DNA from: Corynebacterium sp. HMSC04H06 | Lineage (GTDB): Bacteria > Actinomycetota > Actinomycetes > Mycobacteriales > Mycobacteriaceae | DNA: 46,240 nucleotides | Reading direction: 5' to 3' | Assembly: GCF_001815935.1 (NCBI RefSeq) | Contig: NZ_KV823431.1 | Coordinates: forward strand, 1 to 46,240 | In this document: positions 40,105 to 46,240 of the stretch, piece by piece | Numbering within the stretch: the stretch's first letter is position 1 | Layout of the letters: each line of letters begins with the position of its first letter | Program-made: the position numbers and the translations under genes | The notes under the pieces: model-generated | What the model was told of the DNA's origin: nothing | Databases searched by the model: none | The model's input: only the letters and a program-made list of their open reading frames with translations

Positions 40105-41137
40105 ACCGGACGAGGTCTTCGCGGCTCGGCGGCGCCGGCGCGTGGGCATCTTCATCCTGCTGGCGGTGCTGATGCTCATCGCCGTGGTGCTCTCCATAGT
40201 GCTGGGGCAGTACTACGTGCCGCTGCAGGATCTAGTGCCCATTCTGCTGGGCAGCGATCACCACGCGGGCCTGGCCGCCAGCGTGGTCTGGGACATCCGC
40301 CTGCCGCGTATCCTCCTCGGATTTTTAGTGGGCGCGTGCTTGGGCGTGGCCGGCACCCTGATGCAGGCCGTGTTTGCCAACCCGCTGGCCGAGCCGTCGA
40401 TCATCGGCGTGACCTCGGGCGCGGGCGTGGGCGCGGCGCTGGCCATCGTGTTTAACATCGCGTTTCTGGGCACCTTCACCGTCCCGTTTTTCGCCTTCCT
40501 GTCCGCGCTGGTGGCCGCCGGGCTTATTTACCAGCTGGCGCGCAGCAGCGGCCGGGTGGCGGTTATCAACCTGGTGCTGACCGGCATCGCTGTCAACGCG
40601 GTCTGCGGCGCGATTATCTCGTTCATGGTCTACCTGGCGCCGACCACCAGTCGCGAGGAGATCATCTTCTGGCAGATGGGCTCGCTCAATGGCGCGCAGT
40701 GGAAGCACACCTGGGTGGTGCTGCCGATTGCCATCGTGGGCATCGCCGTGGCGCTGCGCCTAGGCGGAGCGCTCGACGTGCTCGCGCTGGGTGAGCGCGC
40801 CGCTGGGCACACCGGCATCAACGTCTCCCGGCTGCGCGTCATCGCGATTGTCGCCTCGGCGATTTTGACCGCGGGCGCGGTGGCCTTCGCCGGGCTCATC
40901 GGGTTTGTCGGCCTTATCGTCCCGCACCTTTTTCGCACGGTAGTGGGGCCGGAGAACCACCTTCTCATCCCGGCCTCCGCGCTGGGCGGGGCGGTGCTCA
41001 TCGGGCTGGCTGACGTGGCGGCGCGCACAATGATCGCCTTCGCCGACCTGCCCATCGGCATCTTCACCGCCCTGGTAGGCGGGCCGACGTTCTTCATCCT
41101 CCTGCGGCGGATGATGCGAAAGGGGATGCACGCATGA
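40088..41137 (+). CDS. hmuU: Heme ABC transporter permease
   Basis: A 349-residue FecCD-type permease with about nine or ten helices. Family segments include DIRLPRILLGFLVGACLGVAG near residue 60, NPLAEPSIIGVTSGAGVGAA near 97, and GFVGLIVPHLFRTVVGPENH in the region that contacts the ATPase. It works as a dimer with HmuV. The start codon lies inside hmuT and the stop overlaps hmuV by four bases, so the three genes are translationally coupled. Confidence 0.94.
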   Translation: MTHKIKPDEVFAARRRRRVGIFILLAVLMLIAVVLSIVLGQYYVPLQDLVPILLGSDHHAGLAASVVWDIRLPRILLGFLVGACLGVAGTLMQAVFANPLAEPSIIGVTSGAGVGAALAIVFNIAFLGTFTVPFFAFLSALVAAGLIYQLARSSGRVAVINLVLTGIAVNAVCGAIISFMVYLAPTTSREEIIFWQMGSLNGAQWKHTWVVLPIAIVGIAVALRLGGALDVLALGERAAGHTGINVSRLRVIAIVASAILTAGAVAFAGLIGFVGLIVPHLFRTVVGPENHLLIPASALGGAVLIGLADVAARTMIAFADLPIGIFTALVGGPTFFILLRRMMRKGMHA

Positions 41138-41988
41138 GCGATAAGACGTATTCCGCGGCCATTGAGGTGCGCGGCCTGCGCGTGGACATAGGGGATGCCC
41201 GCCTGCTCGACGACATTACGTTCGCGGCCCGCCCGGGCGAGGTCACCGGGCTTATCGGCCCCAACGGCGCGGGCAAGTCCACGCTGCTGGCCGCCCTGTC
41301 TGGGGACGTGGAGCGGAGCGCGGGAACCGTGAGCGTGTGCGGACTAGATCCGGTAAGCGCCGGAGCGCAGGCGATGGCCCGCTGCCGGGCGGTCATGCTC
41401 CAGGACGTGCGCGTGTCCTTCGAATTCCTAGTCCGCGACGTCGTGGCCATGGGCCGGCGCCCCTGGCGGGGGACGGATAAGGAGCGCCTCGATGACGCAG
41501 TTATCGATGCCTCCTTGGCCGCCACCGGTACCAACCATCTGGCCGCCCGCGACATCGTCACGCTCTCCGGCGGGGAGCGCGCCCGCGTGGCCTTAGCGCG
41601 CGTGCTCGCGCAAGAGACCCCGGTGGTCTTTCTGGACGAGCCGACCGCCGCGATGGACATTCGCCACCAGGAGCAGGTGCTCAGCCTAGTCCGCGAGCTC
41701 GCCCACACCACCGGCGTGGCCGTGGTGATAGTCCTCCACGATCTCAACGCCGCGGCCGCCTACTGCGACCACATCGTCTGCCTGTCCAACGGGCGCATTG
41801 CTGCCGATGGCCCGGTAGACGCGGTCTATACCGATTCCACTCTGTCCGACGTCTACGGCTGGCCGGTGAAGGTCAGCCGCCGCACGGACGGGGCCATCTC
41901 CGTCCTGCCCAGGCGGAGAGATCCCCCTGATTCAGCGAACTCACTGCTGTCTCTGTTTCACCCCACACCCACATCCGACAAGGAGTAA
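41134..41988 (+). CDS. hmuV: Heme ABC transporter ATPase
   Basis: A 284-residue ATPase that powers heme import. Walker A is GPNGAGKST (about 47-55), the signature is LSGGERARVALARVL, and Walker B is VVFLDEPTAAMD, with the switch His in VLHDLNAAAAYCD. ATG overlaps the hmuU stop (ATGA). The 25-residue tail after the ATPase fold is low-complexity. The next HtaA-domain gene starts five bp after the stop. Confidence 0.94.
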   Translation: MSDKTYSAAIEVRGLRVDIGDARLLDDITFAARPGEVTGLIGPNGAGKSTLLAALSGDVERSAGTVSVCGLDPVSAGAQAMARCRAVMLQDVRVSFEFLVRDVVAMGRRPWRGTDKERLDDAVIDASLAATGTNHLAARDIVTLSGGERARVALARVLAQETPVVFLDEPTAAMDIRHQEQVLSLVRELAHTTGVAVVIVLHDLNAAAAYCDHIVCLSNGRIAADGPVDAVYTDSTLSDVYGWPVKVSRRTDGAISVLPRRRDPPDSANSLLSLFHPTPTSDKE

Positions 41989-41993
41989 CACTC

Positions 41994-43121
41994 ATGACCG
42001 TAAAGTCCACCCGCACCACCTTTGGGGCGAGCGTCATCGCCCTAGCCCTGGGCGGCACCGCCCTCGTCGTCCCGACCGCGGGCGCTCAGAATGCAGAAGA
42101 ATCCACCGCCCCGCAGTGCGAGACCGTCGTCACCGGCGGCACCTTCAACTGGGGCCTGAAGGAAAGCTTCCGCAGCTACATCCAAGGCCCCATCGCCCGC
42201 GGTGGCTGGGCCACCAAGGGCGACGTCAAGGAGTCTGACCCGGAAAACCCGAAGGCCAAGGACTTCCAGTTCCAGTACGAGATCGACCCGGCCAAGTCTA
42301 CCATCGAGATCGATGACGAAGGCAACGTGACCTCCGCGGACCTGCACACCAAGGACTCCGAGGTCATTTTCGAGGGCCACCACGGCGCGCTGTACTCGAA
42401 CTTCCAGTCCCCCTACGTCGAGGTCACCGGTAACGATGTTCAAGGCGGCGCTGGCTACGAGGGCTACTACGTCGAGGGCAAGCCCATGACCCAGTACACC
42501 CCGGAAGACCGCACCGATGAGAACAAGCGCACCGGCGCCGACGTCTTCTCCAAGGGTGACGGCGAGTGGCAGGTCAACGGCGATACCATCACGCTGGATG
42601 CCACGAACATGACCTACGTCCCGAAGCCGGGCACCGACCCGGACAAGAGCATCGTCGAGGGAGTCGACATCCTGTTCATGGGCATCTACAGCGCCGAGTA
42701 CAAGCCCGAGCTCGACGACATCAACATCTCCCTGACCACCGAGGAAAAGTGCGTCACCCCGGAGTCGACTACCTCTGAGGAGCCCACCTCTGAGGATCCG
42801 ACGTCCGAGGAACCGACTTCTGAGGAACCGACCTCTGAGAAGCCGGCTAAGCCGACCGCCTCGACCTCCAAGCCGGCGGAAACCACTTCGGCTGAGCCGA
42901 CTAAGACTGAGGCTCCGGATGAGGACGAGGAGCAGAACAAGGACGAGGAGCAGGGCTCCAGCCTGATGACGAAGTTCGGCTCCGTGTGGAACTACGTGTT
43001 GGGTGGTCTGGGCATCCTGGGGATGTTCGGCATCATCGGCCACGCGCTGAACGTTGCGGGTGTCTTCGGCGGCATCCAGAAGCAGTTCAACAAGTTCCTG
43101 CGCCAGTTCAACCTGCGCTAG
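41994..43121 (+). CDS. htaB: HtaA-domain surface protein (HtaB-like)
   Basis: A 375-residue membrane-anchored heme-binding protein with one HtaA domain. The signal peptide spans about 1-31 (TAGA). The domain runs about 45-255, with Tyr62 (SFRSYIQG), His129/His130 (EGHHGAL) and a later IYSAEYKP stretch supplying the third Tyr. The linker (about 256-315) contains repeats of TSEEP, then a Glu/Asp-rich part. A membrane helix follows (about 333-357) with a basic tail. AAGGAG precedes the ATG. It completes the hmu operon. HtaB versus another HtaA-domain paralogue is judged from gene order. Confidence 0.85.
   Translation: MTVKSTRTTFGASVIALALGGTALVVPTAGAQNAEESTAPQCETVVTGGTFNWGLKESFRSYIQGPIARGGWATKGDVKESDPENPKAKDFQFQYEIDPAKSTIEIDDEGNVTSADLHTKDSEVIFEGHHGALYSNFQSPYVEVTGNDVQGGAGYEGYYVEGKPMTQYTPEDRTDENKRTGADVFSKGDGEWQVNGDTITLDATNMTYVPKPGTDPDKSIVEGVDILFMGIYSAEYKPELDDINISLTTEEKCVTPESTTSEEPTSEDPTSEEPTSEEPTSEKPAKPTASTSKPAETTSAEPTKTEAPDEDEEQNKDEEQGSSLMTKFGSVWNYVLGGLGILGMFGIIGHALNVAGVFGGIQKQFNKFLRQFNLR
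42766..42850 (+). repeat. In-frame 15-bp repeats coding TSEEP
   Basis: Five near-identical 15-bp units encode TSEEP/TSEDP/TSEKP in the wall-spanning linker of the HtaB-like protein. Codons differ between units (acc/acg/act, gag/gaa), so the repeat is old rather than freshly expanded. Confidence 0.8.
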
Positions 43122-43135
43122 GAGTCCTCTAGGGG

Positions 43136-43192
43136 GCGCTATCGCGGGGTAGCGCTTCACGCCCCGCGGCCGGTTCCTCACCAGGGAGCGGG
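43136..43192 (+). terminator. Hairpins after the HtaB-like gene
   Basis: GCGCTA-TCGCGGGG-TAGCGC (43136-43155) is followed by a second stem formed by GCGGCC and GGCCGC (about 43165-43192). No T run follows either stem, so rho-independent action is uncertain. They separate the hmu operon from hmuO. Confidence 0.45.
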
Positions 43193-43259
43193 CCGCTGCT
43201 CATACCGGGGGTACTAGGTGTCATACGTTGGGTTGATCTTGCATGACGCCTCTGTACTT

Positions 43260-43278
43260 TCAGGTAAGGCAAACCTTA
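43260..43278. promoter_or_regulatory. DtxR-like iron box upstream of hmuO
   Basis: TCAGGTAAGGCAAACCTTA agrees with the 19-bp DtxR consensus TTAGGTTAGGCTAACCTAA at 15 positions. It lies 95 bp before hmuO in an otherwise gene-free gap (43122-43372). hmuO expression should be released under iron limitation, as known for C. diphtheriae. Confidence 0.85.
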
Positions 43279-43372
43279 ATCTGTGGGGGGCGATAACGCT
43301 CGGGCCCGTCTATAGCGGGCTACCGAGCTGCGGTAAAACTCCCCGCTCTCACTGACCCGAAAGGAGACGACG

Positions 43373-44047
43373 ATGGCCTCGACTGCCACAGCTACCGAAA
43401 CGACCACTGGTGTGACACAACCACTGTCCCAGGTGTTGCGCGGGGCCACCGCGCAGGCCCATGAGCAGGCGGAAGGCTCCGACTTCATGGCCTCCCTCAT
43501 CCAAGGCGACTTGGATGCGGAGGCAGTGCACTCGCTGACGGGTCAGCTCTGGTTCATCTACGACGCACTGGAGACCGCGGTGCGCCGCGTCGCGGAGACT
43601 CCGCTGGGCTCCGCCGTGGCGGACCCGCGCCTCGAGCGCCGCGCCGCCTTGGACAACGATCTGGCCAACATGCTGGGGTCCGACTGGCGCGACAAGGTCC
43701 GCATCCTGCCGGCTACCGCCCGGTATGTGGCACGCCTGGAATCTTTACGCGAGGACGAGGCGGCGCGTGTTATCGCCCACCACTACGTCCGCTACCTGGG
43801 CGATATCTCCGGCGGCCAGGTCATCGCCGCCCGGCTGGGCACCCTGTACGACATCGATCGTGACGCCCTGCAGTTCTACGACTTCTCCGCTATCGGCAAG
43901 ATCCCGCCCTACCGCGCGAGCTACCGCCGCCAGCTGGATGAGCTGGGTTTGACCGACGAGCAGCGTGACATGCTAATCGTCGAGGCCAAGGACGCCTTCG
44001 CCTTCAACTCCGCAGTTTTTGCAGACCTCGCCCACGCGCGGGCGTAG
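43373..44047 (+). CDS. hmuO: Heme oxygenase
   Basis: Opens imported heme to biliverdin, iron and carbon monoxide. The 224-residue all-helical cytosolic enzyme is clearly related to HmuO of C. diphtheriae. The proximal heme ligand is His30 in ATAQAHEQAEGSDFM, and the flexible distal helix is RYLGDISGGQVIAARLG. The N-terminus is about ten residues longer than usual. AAAGGAG precedes the ATG. It stands apart from the hmu operon behind its own iron box and is followed 86 bp later by an HtaA-domain gene. Confidence 0.95.
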   Translation: MASTATATETTTGVTQPLSQVLRGATAQAHEQAEGSDFMASLIQGDLDAEAVHSLTGQLWFIYDALETAVRRVAETPLGSAVADPRLERRAALDNDLANMLGSDWRDKVRILPATARYVARLESLREDEAARVIAHHYVRYLGDISGGQVIAARLGTLYDIDRDALQFYDFSAIGKIPPYRASYRRQLDELGLTDEQRDMLIVEAKDAFAFNSAVFADLAHARA

Positions 44048-44133
44048 CGCAAAGCCGTGTGCGTTGCGCTTTCCCCTCATTCTGTTTATTCACAGCCTTT
44101 CCATCCACAACTCAATCAGAAAGGAGACCTCCG

Positions 44134-45000
44134 TTGTCTCGTATCTCTTCCCGCTCTCTGACTGCCGCAGCCGTGGTCACTGCCGTCGCCTTGGGTGGCG
44201 CCACTGTGCCGACCGCCTTGGCGGCTGAGGGCACCGCCCCTGCGCTGGAGTCGGGCTCGTTCGCTTGGCCCATCAAGGATTCCTTCATCAGCCACCTGCG
44301 GGGCCCCTTCGCCAAGGGTACCCTGACCGGTGATAACGGTGCGGAGTTCAAGGAAAACCAGTTCGTCTTCCCAGTCGATGTGGAGAACACGCAGCTGGAC
44401 GCCGAGGGTAACGGCACCATCCCGCTGACCGGTGGGGCACACCTCGTGGCCTACGAAGGCATGGGCAAAAACGGCGGTCCGGGCTTGGATGTGGCCTTCG
44501 ACGATCTCAAGCTGGAGGTGGCCGGCCAGAACGCCAAGTTGGTAGGCGACTTCACGCTGGACGGGCGCACCGCAAACGATCCGACCCAGCTGGATAAGGC
44601 CGGCGATGACGAGGTGCTGGTGACCTTCACCTTCGACGAGCCGATCGCCCCGGGCACGGACTTTACCGCGCAGGACCGTCCGACCACCGCGGGCATTGGC
44701 CTGCACCACTCCCTTCTGCGTTACGAGGAGGGCCAGGAGTTCGACGACGCCAACGTCGATCTGGTGCTGGATTACGCCGACGGCGAGCAGGGCGGAGACG
44801 TGTCCGGCAAGGACCTGGCAGGCATTGACAGGCTGTCCTCCGAACTGGCAACCGTCAGCTCCGATAACCCGAGCGCTACCGGCATCGGTACGACCATCGG
44901 TCTCGTCCTCGGCTTCATCGCGGCCGTGGGCGGTGCCGCTGTGGCTCTGGGCCACTTCGATTGGCGGGGGATGCTGAAGAACTTCGGCATTAACCTCTAG
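44134..45000 (+). CDS. HtaA-domain protein with altered heme-ligand positions
   Basis: A 288-residue membrane-anchored protein with one HtaA domain. The signal peptide spans about 1-31, the domain about 40-215, a short linker follows, and a membrane helix lies at about 252-274. The conserved SFxxYI motif reads SFISHLRG, so the ligand Tyr is His54. The GHNG motif reads EGMGKNGG, so the partner His is Met110. Tyr197 is kept (RYEEGQEF). The start is TTG at 44134 with AAGGAG seven bases upstream; upstream codons in the frame lack signal character. It follows hmuO and probably shares its iron-regulated transcript. It resembles the HtaC position in other corynebacteria, but the name is not certain. 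Confidence 0.82.
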   Translation: MSRISSRSLTAAAVVTAVALGGATVPTALAAEGTAPALESGSFAWPIKDSFISHLRGPFAKGTLTGDNGAEFKENQFVFPVDVENTQLDAEGNGTIPLTGGAHLVAYEGMGKNGGPGLDVAFDDLKLEVAGQNAKLVGDFTLDGRTANDPTQLDKAGDDEVLVTFTFDEPIAPGTDFTAQDRPTTAGIGLHHSLLRYEEGQEFDDANVDLVLDYADGEQGGDVSGKDLAGIDRLSSELATVSSDNPSATGIGTTIGLVLGFIAAVGGAAVALGHFDWRGMLKNFGINL

Positions 45001-45007
45001 GCCCAAC

Positions 45008-45092
45008 GGAAAATATCGACCTCTGTGGTTTCAGCCGATCCCTCACCTGGGGAAACGCGGCTGTTGCCGAGGACAGGGATCGATATTTTTTC
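45008..45092. repeat. AAATATCGACCTCTG-type hairpin, unit A
   Basis: The left end GGAAAATATCGACCTCTG pairs with the right end CAGGGATCGATATTTTTT. Inside, TCAGCCG pairs with CGGCTG, so the stem continues past the constant end. T and A runs at the ends would let it act as a bidirectional terminator between the convergent HtaA-domain and acyl-CoA synthetase genes. Confidence 0.75.
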
Positions 45093-45101
45093 GTAAGCCG
45101 T

Positions 45102-45185
45102 GGGAAATATCGACCTCTGTATCCGCAGGGGGCGCGTGAGCTGGGGGAATAGGGTAGCGGTTGGGCTAGAGGACGATATTTTTCC
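45102..45185. repeat. AAATATCGACCTCTG-type hairpin, unit B
   Basis: A second tandem unit sharing AAATATCGACCTCTGT with unit A. Its right end (AGAGGACGATATTTTTCC) complements the left end, and CCGC inside pairs with GCGG. The right edge touches the stop codon of the acyl-CoA synthetase gene. The interior differs from unit A. Confidence 0.75.
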
Positions 45186-46240
45186 TAAGCCTGGATTAGT
45201 TCGAGCAGCTCGGCCTGGACTTCGCGGCGGCGGATCTTGCCCATCTGATCGCGGGCGAGTTCCTCGAAGTGGTAGAAGGTGCGCGGGACCTTGTAGCGGG
45301 CTAGGCGCTGGCGGGCGAAGTCCTGCATGCCCTGCGGGTCCAGGGCGGCGCCGTCACGGAGGGTTACGCAGGCGACCACGTCCTCCGAGCCGTCCTTGCG
45401 CGGGCGGCCCACCACGGCCACGTCGGTGACGTCCGGGTGGGAGAGGATGGTTTCCTCGACCTCCGCGGGGTAGACGTTGAAGCCACCGGTGATGACGACC
45501 TCCTTGATACGGGCGACCAGGCGGATGAAGCCGTCTTCTTCCATGACGGCCATATCGCCGGTGCGGAACCAGTCCTTGTAGAAGGACTTTTCGGTCGCTT
45601 CCGGGTTGTTGAGGTAGCCAGAAAAGACCTGCGGGCCGCGGACGAGCAGCTCGCCTTCCTCGCCGTCCGGCAGGGTAACCGAGGGATCGTCCGGGTCGGC
45701 CACGCGGGCCTCAGTATTGGGGAAGGGGAGGCCGATGTAGCCGGGGCGGCGGTGCTCATTCATCGGGTTGCCGCAGATGACCGGGGAAGTCTCCGTCAGG
45801 CCGTAGCCTTCCACCAACATGCCGCCGGTGGTCGCCTCCCACTTTTCCACCGTGGCGACCGGCAGGGTGGCAGCACCGGAGAAGGACTTCTTGATGCCCT
45901 TGAGGCTCACGCCCTTGTCCTTGGCGGCGTCGGCGAGCTTTTCATAAAGCGTCGGCACGCCCGGGAACCAGGTCGGCATGTGCTTTTTAACCACGCCCAG
46001 GATGAGATCCATCTTCGGGGCGGGCAGCAGGATGATCTCGGCGCCGACGAAGATGGACATCGTGCACACCGCGGTCATGCCGTAGGCGTGGAAGAGCGGG
46101 AGGGCGGCCAGGAAGCGCTCGGGTTCCTCGCCCAGGTTGGGCACCCAGGCGATGGCCATCAGGCAGTTGGACTGCAGGTTGCGGTGGGTGAGCACCGCGC
46201 CCTTGGGTGCGCCGGTGGTGCCGGAGGTGTAGAGGATGAG
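45185..46240 (-). CDS. Acyl-CoA synthetase (AMP-binding), 3' part
   Basis: C-terminal 350 residues of a long-chain acyl-CoA ligase; the 5' end lies beyond the window edge. The first visible residues are LILYTSGTTGAPKGAVLTHR, the AMP-binding P-loop motif. Further motifs are GYGLTETSPV, the hinge-region sequence FYKDWFRTGDMAVMEEDGF, and the final-domain Lys in QMGKIRRRE. The enzyme activates fatty acids to acyl-CoA through an acyl-adenylate, at the cytosolic membrane face. The substrate chain length cannot be read. FadD-type naming is usual, but the paralogue is not certain. Confidence 0.9.
   Translation of the reverse strand, partial: LILYTSGTTGAPKGAVLTHRNLQSNCLMAIAWVPNLGEEPERFLAALPLFHAYGMTAVCTMSIFVGAEIILLPAPKMDLILGVVKKHMPTWFPGVPTLYEKLADAAKDKGVSLKGIKKSFSGAATLPVATVEKWEATTGGMLVEGYGLTETSPVICGNPMNEHRRPGYIGLPFPNTEARVADPDDPSVTLPDGEEGELLVRGPQVFSGYLNNPEATEKSFYKDWFRTGDMAVMEEDGFIRLVARIKEVVITGGFNVYPAEVEETILSHPDVTDVAVVGRPRKDGSEDVVACVTLRDGAALDPQGMQDFARQRLARYKVPRTFYHFEELARDQMGKIRRREVQAELLELIQA

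Noticed and set aside
42766..42850. Regular 15-bp repeats as a regulatory iteron
   Set aside because: The repeats are in frame and encode TSEEP units with synonymous variation, so they are protein repeats.
43280..43372. A small RNA or riboswitch in the hmuO leader
   Set aside because: I could not find a convincing conserved structure beyond short GC-rich stems; the iron box and ribosome binding site explain the region well enough.

Overview
The window is chromosomal DNA from a high-GC actinobacterium, almost certainly a Corynebacterium. The signs are an sdhCAB operon with a single cytochrome b subunit, a giant type I fatty acid synthase of about 3,000 residues, an htaA-hmuTUV heme-uptake locus with HtaA-domain surface proteins and a HmuO-type heme oxygenase, DtxR-like iron boxes, and many genes that appear leaderless. 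The species cannot be fixed from the sequence alone.

Layout. (1) 1-4347: succinate dehydrogenase (sdhC, sdhA, sdhB) with a small membrane protein, a GlxR-like site upstream and a strong intrinsic terminator at the end. (2) 4539-13645: housekeeping and conserved hypothetical genes: a DUF445 membrane protein, a soluble helical protein, a DUF2516 protein, a degenerate deoxyribose-phosphate-aldolase-like protein, an LmeA/DUF2993 protein, a methyltransferase, DUF2505, murB, luxS, a YihY/BrkB membrane protein and a serine hydrolase. (3) 13852-22959: the type I fatty acid synthase on the minus strand. (4) 23100-29440: a decayed accessory island. It holds two ABC ATPase remnants, a secreted CYTH-like protein broken by one base in a G run, a lone DUF262/DUF1524 (GmrSD-like) protein, two tiny overlapping membrane ORFs, an internally deleted IS3-type element, a complete IS3-type element, and two fragments of a large Mrr-helicase-type defence protein that the two elements have broken up. 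(5) 29519-35960: a minus-strand ABC importer operon (binding lipoprotein, two permeases, ATPase, cytoplasmic alkaline-phosphatase-superfamily enzyme) beside a divergent HAD hydrolase and a convergent GntR/UTRA regulator. This looks like an organophosphate or phosphonate uptake module. (6) 36092-45000: the iron/heme locus htaA-hmuT-hmuU-hmuV-htaB-like, then hmuO and a third HtaA-domain protein, with DtxR-like boxes before htaA and before hmuO. (7) 45185-46240: the 3' part of an acyl-CoA synthetase gene that runs off the window.

How it fits together. In the heme locus, surface HtaA-domain proteins would take heme and pass it to lipoprotein HmuT, HmuUV would import it, and HmuO would degrade it to release iron. 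The two iron boxes would switch on both transcription units in iron starvation. In the ABC/HAD/phosphatase block, the two hydrolases lack signal peptides, so an intact phospho-compound would be imported and then cleaved inside the cell under control of the GntR regulator.

The least ordinary signals are these: two families of palindromic intergenic hairpins with constant ends and self-complementary variable interiors; short CTAG-bearing tandem repeats at several gene 3' ends; two genes with start codons only 15 bp apart that appear to share overlapping leaderless promoters; an HtaA-domain protein in which the expected heme-ligand Tyr and its His partner are replaced by His and Met; and single-base homopolymer frameshifts in two otherwise intact genes. 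No rRNA, tRNA or CRISPR array was seen.
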